Positions 51,069 through 59,972 are shown, counted from the stretch's first letter. The stretch: DNA of 64,000 nt from an uncultured Methanomassiliicoccales archaeon (GCA_934702355.1 CAKUXX010000007.1:82492-146491), one strand, 5' to 3'. Program-made: numbers and translations. Notes: generated by a model not told the origin, from the letters alone.

Positions 51069-52096
51069 AGGATTCCGATCTGCTTCTTGAGAAACCGGAC
51101 ATTCTGTCCGACGACCTGTTCTACGGCGAGTTCGAAAACATGTTCCATGGGTTCCGCAGGACCATGGCCCTGAAGACGGCCATCGACCTCGGACTGTTCT
51201 CCCATACCAGGGAGGCCGTGACCCCTTCGGAACTGAGCGAATCGATCGGGTGCGACGACGTCATGGTCGGGATGCTCATGGACTGCCTCGTGGACACCGG
51301 ATTCCTTGTGAAGGAAGGTGACGCATACCGCAACGCGGAGAAGACGTCGATCTACCTCGACCCCGCATCCCCGAGATACCAGGGAAGCGGTCTGGAGAAC
51401 ACGTTCCTTCGCATCGAGAGATGGTTCTCCGCTTCTGATTATGTCAGGAACGGTCCCGAGATCGTGCCTCCGAACGAGATCTTCGGAGAGAGATGGATCC
51501 GCGCCATAGGGGAATCCGCATTGGGCGGAGGGATCGCCAAGATCGTCTCGTATGTCGCCGACAACGTGGACATGCCCTCCGAAGGCACGTTCCTGGACCT
51601 AGGGGGAGGGCACGGACTCTACACCGTTGCGTTCTGCAAGAGGTTCCCCGGACTCCGCGGGGTCCTGTTCGACATGCCGCAGATGACCGAGATCGCACAG
51701 GAGAACTTCGATGACTACGGGTGCGACGCATCCACCATCCCGGGGGATTTCTATGTAGACTCCCTCCAGGGACCCTACGATGTCCTGTTCTCGTCGTTCA
51801 ATCATTCCGTATCGGATTCGTCTCTGTGCGAGACCGTTTTCTCTGCTGTCAAGCCCGGAGGCCTCCTGATAATGCGCAGGCACGTGAACCGCGGACAGCC
51901 CGACCCCCATGTCCTGATGGAATGGAACATGGTCATCAGAGAGGGCATCGAGAAGGGCAAGCAGCGCTTCCGCGGATCCTGGCTTCCAACATCCGACGAG
52001 TACATCGAGACGATGGGGAATCTCGGAATGGAGATGCTCAGGCGCGAGGACCTCAACGACGGATCCGAGATCGTGGTGATGAAGCGCATCGGATGA
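51065..52096 (+). CDS. SAM-dependent methyltransferase of the O-methyltransferase-2 family
   Basis: 343 residues. An N-terminal winged-helix dimerisation domain (TAIDLGLFSHTREAVTPSELSESIGCDDVMVGMLMDCLV) precedes a class I methyltransferase with the SAM loop FLDLGGGHGLYTVAFCKRFPGLRGVLFDMP. The fold equals plant/bacterial small-molecule O-methyltransferases. Coupling to a metal-chelate importer by a 4-base overlap suggests it modifies the imported chelator or builds one (metallophore or corrinoid ligand). The catalytic His-Glu pair of O-methyltransferases is not obvious, so the acceptor could also be N or S. Confidence 0.85.
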   Translation: MKDSDLLLEKPDILSDDLFYGEFENMFHGFRRTMALKTAIDLGLFSHTREAVTPSELSESIGCDDVMVGMLMDCLVDTGFLVKEGDAYRNAEKTSIYLDPASPRYQGSGLENTFLRIERWFSASDYVRNGPEIVPPNEIFGERWIRAIGESALGGGIAKIVSYVADNVDMPSEGTFLDLGGGHGLYTVAFCKRFPGLRGVLFDMPQMTEIAQENFDDYGCDASTIPGDFYVDSLQGPYDVLFSSFNHSVSDSSLCETVFSAVKPGGLLIMRRHVNRGQPDPHVLMEWNMVIREGIEKGKQRFRGSWLPTSDEYIETMGNLGMEMLRREDLNDGSEIVVMKRIG

Positions 52097-52166
52097 TTAT
52101 GGATACTTCAGACCGTTCAGTTCTCGGTTTCCGAGACCAACCTTTTCAACACACCGCCCGCAAGGG

Positions 52167-52271
52167 CGGTTCTTCGACGGAAAATCCTCCAAGAACGGAC
52201 AGCAGATGCCCCTTCTCGGAGAAGTTGTCGTGAAGAAGAACGGATCGGAATACTATTAGGCTGCGGCCTGA
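52167..52271 (+). pseudogene. Remnant of a third binding-protein gene (C-terminus only)
   Basis: The frame reads RFFDGKSSKNGQQMPLLGEV then VVKKNGSEYY, stop, AAA, stop. This equals the C-terminus of the binding proteins at 47843 and 52477 (EKSKNNGQEMPVLGEVVVKKNG and so on), with an internal TAG in place of the Leu codon before the last Ala residues. Only about 35 codons remain. Confidence 0.75.
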
Positions 52272-52346
52272 CAGCAACCCTGAAACAAGTTAACCCATGT
52301 GATCTCCTGCCTCTTCCGAAACATGTCGGAAGAAGCAGGGGATCAC
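52269..52346. repeat. 78-base post-gene repeat with long hairpin, copy 1
   Basis: Follows the binding-protein remnant. Stem GATCTCCTGCCTCTTCCGA with TCGGAAGAAGCAGGGGATC (one mismatch, one wobble) around AACATG. The same 78-base unit follows the intact gene at 53692-53769. Confidence 0.7.
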
Positions 52347-52476
52347 GAACCCTCATTCACCTTTTGATTAAAACCCGAAAATACAGATTTCCCACCAGTT
52401 CTTCTGGGAAACTGGACCTAAACATCTCCATCAACAGAATACTAAGTTATTATCAATAATAGATTGTAACACCATC

Positions 52477-53694
52477 ATGAATTCCAGAGCAATGATAGGA
52501 ATCATGGTCGTCGCAATAGTGGCGATTGCAGGAGTTGCCGTGATCTCGTTCGACGACTCCAAAGATGGCGGCAATGACGCCCCCAGAATAGATCATGTCA
52601 TTGATGCCAAAGGAAGGAATGTACCCATCCCTTCGAATCTTAATAAAGGCATAATCACAATAGGAACCTCCGGACCCCTCAGATTCGTATCACTTTTCGA
52701 TGTCTACGATAAGATCATCGAAGTGGACACCACTGATGCGAACAAAGACATCAACGGAAGGGGATTCTCCTATGCATATCCGTATTACAAACTTGATGCG
52801 GACAAGAACACTCACCCCCGCGATCAACTGGAAACAGCCACCGCCGAACGCATCGGAAAGCGCAGCCCAAGCCTCATCGTCACTAGCGAGGAGGTCTGGG
52901 ACGAATACACCAAGAACTTCGAATCACTGGCCACAAAATGCACCATTTTAGTTCTCAAGGACCAGCAGATGAAGTACATAACGAACGATGACGGAACCGT
53001 CGCGGATTACATCAAATTCAATGTCGACCTCCTCGGAAAGGCCCTGAAGAAGGAGAAACGTGCCGAGGAATTTATCAATGGGGTGAATTGGATCCTTGAC
53101 GACATCAGATCCCTGTCCGGAACCTCGGACAAGAAAGTGTACTCTGTCAGCGGGAGCAACACTCTGAATACCACGTTCACGACGTATCTCCCATTCACCA
53201 TCAACGGGGTCAAAAACGCCTATGACGGAAATACCAAGGACAACGGGGTCATCCTGAAGATCGAATCCTTCACCAAGATGAAGATAGACATGATCGTCCT
53301 GGACCCTTCCTGCTCTAACAAGATCAAATGGAATCAGGACAGTCAGCTCGTCCTCGAGTACTTATACAGCATCAACAACGATACTGACCCGAACAACAAC
53401 ATCCCGATCTACATCGCCATGCCCATCAATTGGTGTCATATCAACATCGACGGTGCCCTCATAGGCGCATACTACACCTCTCATCTCGTCTACGGAAAAC
53501 TCACCCTGGACCAGGTGATGGAGAAGATCGATAAAGTGTATACAACATTCTACGGAGAGCACGGCAAGAACGTCTTCAAAGATATGAGCGCGTTCTATAC
53601 GGAGAAGTCTGCCAATAACGGGCAGGAAATGCCTATTCTCGGAGAGGTCGTCGTGAAGAAGAACGGAAATGAGTACTGTCTGGTTGCGGCCTGA
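52477..53694 (+). CDS. Second metal-chelate binding protein (tandem paralogue)
   Basis: 405 residues, same layout as the protein at 47843-49081: N-terminal helix MNSRAMIGIMVVAIVAIAGV, linker, FepB/BtuF-like domain with GIITIGTSGPLRFVSLFDVYDKIIEV and LVVKKNGNEYCLVAA-like end. Relative to the first copy it lacks about four residues around the NVYVAGVT region. It has its own TATA-like element (TTATTATCAATAATA, 52449-52463). It has no permease of its own and likely shares the upstream one, perhaps with a different chelate specificity. Confidence 0.88.
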   Translation: MNSRAMIGIMVVAIVAIAGVAVISFDDSKDGGNDAPRIDHVIDAKGRNVPIPSNLNKGIITIGTSGPLRFVSLFDVYDKIIEVDTTDANKDINGRGFSYAYPYYKLDADKNTHPRDQLETATAERIGKRSPSLIVTSEEVWDEYTKNFESLATKCTILVLKDQQMKYITNDDGTVADYIKFNVDLLGKALKKEKRAEEFINGVNWILDDIRSLSGTSDKKVYSVSGSNTLNTTFTTYLPFTINGVKNAYDGNTKDNGVILKIESFTKMKIDMIVLDPSCSNKIKWNQDSQLVLEYLYSINNDTDPNNNIPIYIAMPINWCHINIDGALIGAYYTSHLVYGKLTLDQVMEKIDKVYTTFYGEHGKNVFKDMSAFYTEKSANNGQEMPILGEVVVKKNGNEYCLVAA

Positions 53695-53769
53695 CGGTAA
53701 CCCTGAAACAGGTTAGCCCGTGTGGCCTCCTGCCTCTTCCGAAACATGTCGGAAGAGGCAGGGGATCAC
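53692..53769. repeat. 78-base post-gene repeat with long hairpin, copy 2
   Basis: CCTGCCTCTTCCGA (53729-53742), loop AACATG, TCGGAAGAGGCAGG (53749-53762): a perfect 14-bp stem. No T-run follows on either strand, so it may stabilise the 3' end of the mRNA rather than terminate. Confidence 0.7.
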
Positions 53770-53773
53770 ACCC

Positions 53774-54859
53774 TCATGACGTGGATCGCCTGTGAACGAT
53801 CCTCGTTTTTCCTTCGGACGTGTCTTTCTTCAGACATATCCTCTGACGCGGATCGCGAGGATTGTCAGGATACAGATACTCCACCCGCCCCTCCTCCATG
53901 AGCGTCCTTATCGCCTTGCGGACAGAAGCGGTTATCTTCCGACATCCCAGTTCTTCGCTTATCTCGCCCGTGGTCATGCAACCGCAGGCCCCCAGCATAC
54001 TCACGATGAACGCTTCCATAGGGATGAGGTCTGTACACGATACACCATTCCTGAATGCGGGATGTAGACGGAAAACGATCTCCAAACGTCCGAGATCCCA
54101 ATCCATCCTGTACTCGGGCATGGGGGAATAGTTCCTCACAAGGGATTCCCGAGTATCGGAGACTCCGATGTCCCCGCTGCAGACCAGATCCAATCTGCTC
54201 AGAAGATCCGCCAAACGTCTGTTCCTGATGACGAACGAACCCGGGTCCACATCTTCGGTCCCTTTGCCCGACATACCCGGACTGATGTAGGGATAGGTCG
54301 CGATCCTGACCTCCTGAGGTGTCACGATTATCTCCACTGGCCTGCCTACAGAGAAATCCTTGTAGCAGACCGCGTTGACGATGGCCTCCTCCAACACCTC
54401 ATGGGGATAATTCCAGAACTTGATCGCTTCCGGCTGCCATCCGACCTTGGTTATGCGCCGCTTCACGACACCGTTGCCGATCGTCTGAAGCACACGGCGC
54501 AGCTGGCTGTCCACAGGACCTCCGAAGACCGTCGTCAACGGACCCACACCGTCCGTTGACAGCTTCTCCACGAGCTCTATCCTGCATCCGGGGATGAACC
54601 TCTCGGGCTCATAGCTGAACATTATAAGCGCAACGTTCACAGGTTTGCGCTGAGGGCCGGCCACCAGATTGAGTGAATCCAGCAACTCCCCCTTTCCGAC
54701 ATCCCGACCCTTTATCCCAAGGCCAGACCGGTTCAGATATTCCAAAATGGCATCTGTTCCGATATCGGATGCCGACGAATCATCGTTGATCTCCTCATCG
54801 AATGTGCAGACTGTCTGAGGCACAGCCCCGCTCCCAAGCCCGTCGGCATCCACATGCAT
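53774..54859 (-). CDS. RecG/Schlafen-like regulator, N-terminal AlbA_2 domain missing
   Basis: 361 residues. The central part matches the RecG-C-terminal/HATPase_c_4-type domain of AlbA_2 (Schlafen-like) proteins: PHEVLEEAIVNAVCYKDFSVGRPVEIIV and RIATYPYISPGMSG. A winged helix follows (TTGEISEELGCRKITASVRKAI). Family members normally begin with a 120-residue AlbA_2 DNA/RNA-binding domain; here only a short non-matching stretch precedes, so the 5' part appears deleted or replaced. It could be a broken gene. It lies at the edge of the accessory island. Confidence 0.6.
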   Translation of the reverse strand: MHVDADGLGSGAVPQTVCTFDEEINDDSSASDIGTDAILEYLNRSGLGIKGRDVGKGELLDSLNLVAGPQRKPVNVALIMFSYEPERFIPGCRIELVEKLSTDGVGPLTTVFGGPVDSQLRRVLQTIGNGVVKRRITKVGWQPEAIKFWNYPHEVLEEAIVNAVCYKDFSVGRPVEIIVTPQEVRIATYPYISPGMSGKGTEDVDPGSFVIRNRRLADLLSRLDLVCSGDIGVSDTRESLVRNYSPMPEYRMDWDLGRLEIVFRLHPAFRNGVSCTDLIPMEAFIVSMLGACGCMTTGEISEELGCRKITASVRKAIRTLMEEGRVEYLYPDNPRDPRQRICLKKDTSEGKTRIVHRRSTS

Positions 54860-54941
54860 CTTCGCAAACCCCCATCGGATTCATGCGGAACCACCCGCCT
54901 GAACGGATATAAACGGAATCTAGGGGGTACACCGAAAACCT

Positions 54942-55718
54942 TCAGGAGTACCTCAGCGGGATACCGATGCTCCTCTCGTAGTACGAGCGATTGAAGAACC
55001 TCCTCTTCCCCTCGGTGGTCTCCCCGAACTCGATGGCCTGCTTCGGACAAAGCTGGAGACATGACATGCACAGACTGCACCTGTCCTCGTCCCACACGGG
55101 CTTCCTGTGATAGACCTTGATCACCTGGTCGGGGCATATGTCCTCGCAGATCCTGCATTCGATGCATCTGTCCGTGACGATGAAGGGTTCGGTCACCCTG
55201 ATCTCATCATATGTCGGATACACCTCCCTCCAGCCCTCGTCCCCGCGGTACCTCCTGAAATCGCCGCATTCGTGCGACTTGACGGACCTGGTGATGTCAT
55301 CGACCTCGGCATCGGAACCCTTCAGGATCTCCGCCTCCTCCTCGGGCGTCGGGGAGTCGTACGCGAATATCGCATTGTCCGGCATGCAGACGTCGTAGAA
55401 CGCATCCACCTTCAGACGGTCCCCCAGGAGCTCTGCGAGCATCTCGCATGCCCCTCCGGAATCGTCCCCGCATGTGGATACGGCGAACACGTGACCGGGA
55501 TCGCGGATGACAAGGTTCCGGGCCAGTTCCCGAACCTTGTCAGGGACCCCGAGATAGTATGTGGGGAAAACGAACCCCACATCCTCCCCTCCGGCATCGT
55601 ATGTGTACCTTCCGTAGCGTACGGCGGCGGCCAGGTCGATCAACGGCGTGCCTGTGGCATCACCGATGCGCCTGGCGACAGAATAGGAATTCCCTGTTCC
55701 GGAGAAGACGAATATCAT
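54942..55718 (-). CDS. EFR1-type flavodoxin-ferredoxin fusion
   Basis: 258 residues. A flavodoxin-like N-terminus (IFVFSGTGNSYSVARRIGD, FPTYYLGVPDKVRELA, STCGDDSGGACEML) is fused to two 4Fe-4S motifs, CIECRICEDICPDQVI and CSLCMSCLQLCPKQAI. EFR1-like proteins are widespread in gut anaerobes and probably pass low-potential electrons between flavin and Fe-S partners. The promoter carries a GACGGA/TCCGTC inverted repeat (55737-55757) overlapping a TATA-like TTAAAATCC about 29 bases before the ATG, so repression is likely. Confidence 0.88.
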   Translation of the reverse strand: MIFVFSGTGNSYSVARRIGDATGTPLIDLAAAVRYGRYTYDAGGEDVGFVFPTYYLGVPDKVRELARNLVIRDPGHVFAVSTCGDDSGGACEMLAELLGDRLKVDAFYDVCMPDNAIFAYDSPTPEEEAEILKGSDAEVDDITRSVKSHECGDFRRYRGDEGWREVYPTYDEIRVTEPFIVTDRCIECRICEDICPDQVIKVYHRKPVWDEDRCSLCMSCLQLCPKQAIEFGETTEGKRRFFNRSYYERSIGIPLRYS

Positions 55719-55772
55719 GCTTCGTCCCTTGCGATGGACGGATTTTAATCTTCCGTCAAAATGATAACGGCG

Positions 55773-56732
55773 TTAAGTCCTGTTGACCCCGGCCGGTTCG
55801 GATGCGGGCTTCTTCCCGCGTCCCCTCTTCTTGGGCTTCGGATCGTCATCGATCAAATCCTCCATTATCCCCATGAGGTTGTTCACGGCGGCACGGGCGT
55901 TCTTGTCGCACGCGTCTATGTAGCATTTGAAAGTTGTCGACATGTCCGCGTGCCTCATCAGGACCCTCACTGTCTGCGGGTCCGCCTTGGACTCGTAGAA
56001 CAGCAGAGTGGCGTACAGTCTCCTCAGACTGTGCGTGGTGGCCCTCACCCCCACGGACCTTCCCAATTTGCATACCAGGTCGCTGACGCGCGACGAATTG
56101 CACTGACTGAGCTCGCCTTTCCTGTTGAATGACTGCAGAAGATACCCGTCTCCGGAGTTCTCGTACTGCGATTTGAACCTGCGGTAGCGCTCAATCTCTT
56201 CCATGACCATCTTCGGTATGGGCATCTTTATGACCAGGCCGTCCGCACCGTGCCCCTTCCCGTGGATGACGGCCATGCCGTCGCGGATGTCGTCATCCTT
56301 GAGGTTCACCATCTCGTTCCTCCTGAGGCCCATCATGCCGCCGAGGGTCAGGATCATGCGCTCCTGAGGGCTTGCGACGTCCCACATGCGCCTGTACTCC
56401 TGCTTCGTTATGAACACGCGGTCGCGGACCTCTCTGTTGCGGAGGATGTCCGCCTGCTTCACGACATCCCTTCCGCACATCTTTATGGTGAACATCGCGA
56501 GCGTCCTCAGGTATGATTGACGGACCGTCTCCTTGACGGCCAGCGCCCCCCACAGGTAGACCACGTCGTCAGGAGTTATGTCCTCGGCCTTGGTCGACCT
56601 TCCCGCCTTGTCCAGATGGTACATGCACTGACACAGGTTGTTCTCGTAGCTTCTCACAGTACTCTTCTTCCTGCCCGAATCCAGAAGGCCCTGCAACCAG
56701 GCCTCGGCCTCCGGGCTCAATGCGAACTTCAT
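55773..56732 (-). CDS. Tyrosine recombinase (phage integrase family)
   Basis: 319 residues. An N-terminal SAM-like core-binding domain precedes the catalytic domain: Arg in MGLRRNEMVNLK, Lys in VIHGKGHG, His-x-x-Arg in THSLRRLYATLL, His in LMRHADMSTT and the nucleophile Tyr in FKCYIDAC. A Lys/Arg-rich tail (PKKRGRGKK) follows. All catalytic residues are intact. No attachment site, tRNA end or direct repeats flank it that I can recognise. It marks a possibly mobile island from 53.8 to 61.8 kb. Confidence 0.92.
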   Translation of the reverse strand: MKFALSPEAEAWLQGLLDSGRKKSTVRSYENNLCQCMYHLDKAGRSTKAEDITPDDVVYLWGALAVKETVRQSYLRTLAMFTIKMCGRDVVKQADILRNREVRDRVFITKQEYRRMWDVASPQERMILTLGGMMGLRRNEMVNLKDDDIRDGMAVIHGKGHGADGLVIKMPIPKMVMEEIERYRRFKSQYENSGDGYLLQSFNRKGELSQCNSSRVSDLVCKLGRSVGVRATTHSLRRLYATLLFYESKADPQTVRVLMRHADMSTTFKCYIDACDKNARAAVNNLMGIMEDLIDDDPKPKKRGRGKKPASEPAGVNRT

Positions 56733-56981
56733 TTCAGTCTCACTGTCCCTATATGATGAATTTATCTCTGATCGGACGAATCTGGCGTCCGGACGTGGAT
56801 TGAATGCGTTTGGTTAATTGACGTTCTCATCGGATGGACACACATTGTGAAGTGAACAGCTAAGTGCTAGGTTCGTGAAACACTAACGGAAAATGAACCT
56901 GAATTAGACGTTTGTACACTGAAGATGGGGTCTGAGACGGCTCTTCGAGAGATAGATTATATGTGCCTCGCCTCAGTGACG

Positions 56982-57057
56982 AATTCGATTATAATCGAAT
57001 TATACCATAGATTCGGGACTTTGTTCGACTATAATCGAATTTATATATCCCGAATCT
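56982..57057. promoter_or_regulatory. Nested operators at the second DUF4143 gene
   Basis: A perfect 20-base palindrome AATTCGATTATAATCGAATT (56982-57001), a second near-palindrome TTCGACTATAATCGAA (57024-57039), and a 10-base inverted repeat AGATTCGGGA (57009-57018) / TCCCGAATCT (57048-57057) that encloses the TATA box. 56757-56981 upstream holds no gene. Confidence 0.7.
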
Positions 57058-57068
57058 GTACTATTGTC

Positions 57069-58283
57069 ATGTCGAAAAACCCCTACGTCAGGAAGACATA
57101 CCTGTCCAAGATCGGTAATCTGATAGGGAAGGACCTCGTGAAGGTCATAACCGGTATGAGACGTACGGGAAAGTCCACTATAATAGACCAGATCGTCTCC
57201 GGACTCATCGCCGAAGGGATACCGGAATCGGACATACTGAAATACGATATGGAGTCCAGAAGGACCCCGCGCTTCAGGGACGGGGACGAACTGTACGACG
57301 ATGTGGCATCGTGGGCATCCGGAAAGGGGCACACATACATCTTCCTCGACGAGATCCAGAATCTTTCAGGCTGGCAGACCTGTGTCCGTGTGCTCCTCAC
57401 CGACCTTGATGCGGACATCTTCATCACCGGCTCCAGTTCGAAGATGCTCTCGGGGGAACTGGCCACTCACCTGGCCGGGAGGTATGTGGAGATCACCGTC
57501 CTGCCTTTCGCATTCTCGGAGGTGGCAGACTACTATGCGACCGCAGGAGACGACATCGGGGCGGAGGACCTCTTCGGACTGTACATCCGCCACGGGGGAA
57601 TGCCCCTGATAGTCGCCGACGGATACGATCCGCTCACGATGGACTCCGTCCTCAGAGCGATGTACGACTCCGTCGTCATCAACGATATCGCCGGAAGGAA
57701 GGGGATAAGGAACACGGCGGCCCTGAACGAGGTCATGATGTACGCCATGTCCGAGACCGGACATACAGTGAATTCCTCCAACATAGGGAACTACCTCAGA
57801 TCCCAGGGGAAGAAGGCCTCGGCCGATTCCGTATTGGAATATCTCGACGCGGCGGAGGATGCGATGTTCGTGTCCAAGGTACCGCGGAGGGATGTGAGAG
57901 GCAGAGGAGTCCTGAAGATCGACCACAAATACTATCTCACCGACCACGGGATGAGGGAATCCTGCGGGTTCAGCAACACGGCGTCGATAGATCAGATCCT
58001 GGAGAACATAGTCTACAACGAACTGAGATACAGGGGATTCGACGTGACCGTCGGTAAGAGCGGCGGGAACGAGATAGATTTCGTCGCATCCGACGGCACA
58101 AGACTGGAGTATTACCAGGTGTCCTACCTCCTGGCCTCCGATGCGACGGTCGAACGCGAGTTCCGTTCCCTGATGTCGGTCGGCGACAACTACCCCAAAT
58201 ATGTGCTGTCCATGGACACCGTGGACATGAGCAGGGACGGGGTGATCCACAGGAACATCGTGGATTGGCTTCTCGGAAGATGA
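57069..58283 (+). CDS. AAA_14/DUF4143 ATPase, second copy
   Basis: 404 residues. Walker A GMRRTGKSTIIDQ, Walker B YIFLDEIQNLSGWQ, ITGSSSKMLSGELATHLAGRYVE, and C-terminal NEIDFVASDG, the same architecture as the gene at 45893-47125 but clearly diverged. ATG 57069 lies 25 bases past TTATATATC; an open frame to 56925 upstream is not supported because it would cross the operators. It lies next to the integrase and defence-type ATPases. Function unknown. Confidence 0.85.
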   Translation: MSKNPYVRKTYLSKIGNLIGKDLVKVITGMRRTGKSTIIDQIVSGLIAEGIPESDILKYDMESRRTPRFRDGDELYDDVASWASGKGHTYIFLDEIQNLSGWQTCVRVLLTDLDADIFITGSSSKMLSGELATHLAGRYVEITVLPFAFSEVADYYATAGDDIGAEDLFGLYIRHGGMPLIVADGYDPLTMDSVLRAMYDSVVINDIAGRKGIRNTAALNEVMMYAMSETGHTVNSSNIGNYLRSQGKKASADSVLEYLDAAEDAMFVSKVPRRDVRGRGVLKIDHKYYLTDHGMRESCGFSNTASIDQILENIVYNELRYRGFDVTVGKSGGNEIDFVASDGTRLEYYQVSYLLASDATVEREFRSLMSVGDNYPKYVLSMDTVDMSRDGVIHRNIVDWLLGR

Positions 58284-58575
58284 TGTCGGATTTCCTGCAG
58301 AGAACTTCTCCGGAACTGTGTTCTTGCCTATGTTGCGACGTCCGGCAGGAAAATGCACTTTTGAATCACTGCTCGTAAAACTCGTCGAAACGTTACAATT
58401 CAGATACCCTATGCGACAAATAACTTGCCCAAAATGATTGCTGATGATATTGTTTTAAATATGATTCGGATTTTTCGAAATTTTGTTCAATCTTCGGATT
58501 TTTCGAATTTTTACCATAGCACAAGAATGAACCCATTCGTACGGTCGAAACAATGTTTTCTCCCGATGCATCAGG
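58284..58575. other. Intergenic region with direct repeats
   Basis: TTCGGATTTTTCGAA occurs twice as a direct repeat (58465-58479 and 58493-58507, 28 bases apart) in an AT-rich tract between two converging genes. It can serve as a U-rich terminator region for either transcript, or as a binding site. No gene seen. Confidence 0.5.
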
Positions 58576-59703
58576 TCATGACATCCGTATGGATCGGTCG
58601 AACTCCCCGCCGCGGAGCAGCTTCCCGAGGTTATGACCTTCCCTGATCTCTCCGTCGGTCAGTTCGGCCAAGGATGACATGCCGCGGGAATCCAAATACA
58701 GATAGCAATCAGGCCTCAGGATCCCGTTGCTTACCAACAGGGTGTTCTGTGAAGTGAAGATGCACTGCAACCCCTTTTCCCTCAACAGACGCCGCATCAC
58801 CTTCTCCGCGAGCTCGAAATGATAATACGCGTCGAACTCGTCCATGTACAGGAATGTGACATCGCCCAGATGCTTGATCCAGTAGTAATGTAGCATCAGG
58901 AGCTTGGTTCCGCTGGAAGCTGAACGGTCGAAGCTTAGAAGCTTGTGCCAGGTCCTGATGACCAGCCTCTCCGGAGCCCCTTCCGCTTTCAGAACGGCCA
59001 ATTCCACATCCAGATCCGCCATCTCCCTCAGAACGTTGTTGAAATCCTCGGTGTATCCGTTGCGGACGATGTAATCCTGTATCGGTTCGGAGCCTCTTGT
59101 GAGTCCGATATACGTGTTCCCGTCCTGAACGGAACGGACGTACAGCATTCCTTTCACGAAATCGACCACTTTCGATACGGGCGAGCCTTCGGGCTGGTCT
59201 GTATTGCTGGCTATGAACCTCAGAACGGACAGGGGGCCGTCGCGGATGTCTATACGGAGATCTGAAGCGTTCGCATATGCAAGTCCGGAGTAGTCGGCTT
59301 CATCCCCGCTTCTTTCGAATATCAGCCTTCCGCCGACCTCCATCCTCTCGTAGATGATGATGTCCGGAGACGATTTCCTGTACTCGTAGACGATGTCCCC
59401 ATCCCCGTCGGCGAACACGTATGTGAACGTCGCATACAAGAGTTCGGAATCTCCGTTGAGGAAACCGAACGAGTCCTTCTGCCTGTCGTCGGTCTGAAAA
59501 TCTGTAAGGACGGAGACGATGTCGAATAGGGCGAGACCGAAATTGGTCTTACCGCATCCGTTGTGACCGATGATCATGCATTTGCCGATGAGTCCGTCCT
59601 GAATGTATTCGGAATGGAATCTGTATTTGCCTACCTTGGAGAGATCCATCTCGACGCGGTCTTTGAATCCCCGGTAGTTCTCGACGGCAAAACTCTTCAG
59701 CAT
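58576..59703 (-). CDS. COG1106-type AAA_15 ATPase (RloA/AbiLi-like), solitary
   Basis: 375 residues. Walker A IGHNGCGKTNFGL, a split ABC-like ATPase with a helical insertion, Walker B TFLYMDEFDAYYHFELA, and FTSQNTLLVS with a terminal catalytic region. Such ATPases normally act with a Toprim or RloB nuclease partner in abortive-infection systems; no partner gene adjoins this copy. ATG 59703 (SD GGTGATTAGG) is used; GTG 59712 is the longer alternative. A palindrome sits directly upstream. Confidence 0.75.
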   Translation of the reverse strand: MLKSFAVENYRGFKDRVEMDLSKVGKYRFHSEYIQDGLIGKCMIIGHNGCGKTNFGLALFDIVSVLTDFQTDDRQKDSFGFLNGDSELLYATFTYVFADGDGDIVYEYRKSSPDIIIYERMEVGGRLIFERSGDEADYSGLAYANASDLRIDIRDGPLSVLRFIASNTDQPEGSPVSKVVDFVKGMLYVRSVQDGNTYIGLTRGSEPIQDYIVRNGYTEDFNNVLREMADLDVELAVLKAEGAPERLVIRTWHKLLSFDRSASSGTKLLMLHYYWIKHLGDVTFLYMDEFDAYYHFELAEKVMRRLLREKGLQCIFTSQNTLLVSNGILRPDCYLYLDSRGMSSLAELTDGEIREGHNLGKLLRGGEFDRSIRMS

Positions 59704-59711
59704 CCTAATCA

Positions 59712-59728
59712 CCGTAATTTTATTACGG
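59712..59728. promoter_or_regulatory. Palindrome upstream of the solitary AAA_15 gene
   Basis: CCGTAAT, spacer TTT, ATTACGG: perfect 7-base arms, immediately before the SD of the minus-strand gene. The 59729-59972 region is AT-rich with no gene; its right end holds the promoter of the next ATPase. Confidence 0.55.
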
Positions 59729-59972
59729 ATGTTTCTGCCTGATGATAAGCATTTCGTGATGGTTTAAGCTACCGCAACATATGACAAATTCAGAACTGCA
59801 CAGATTCATTATCAGTGACTTATGTGTCAACCAATCAAGCCACCATTGCTATGAATCAGGATGATTGCATTTTTCTCATAATGAACACGTTTTTATGATT
59901 TTTAATAACAATTTTTGCAATAATTTTGTAAAAATAGAATATTATATATAAATATACAGTATATCTGCACCC

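Noticed and set aside
55773..56732. tRNA-associated attachment site for the integrase
   Set aside because: No tRNA gene or tRNA fragment within several kb, and no flanking repeat recognised.
58425..58646. A 73-codon frame crossing into the AAA_15 gene
   Set aside because: It overlaps the 3' end of a real gene on the other strand and covers AT-rich repeats.
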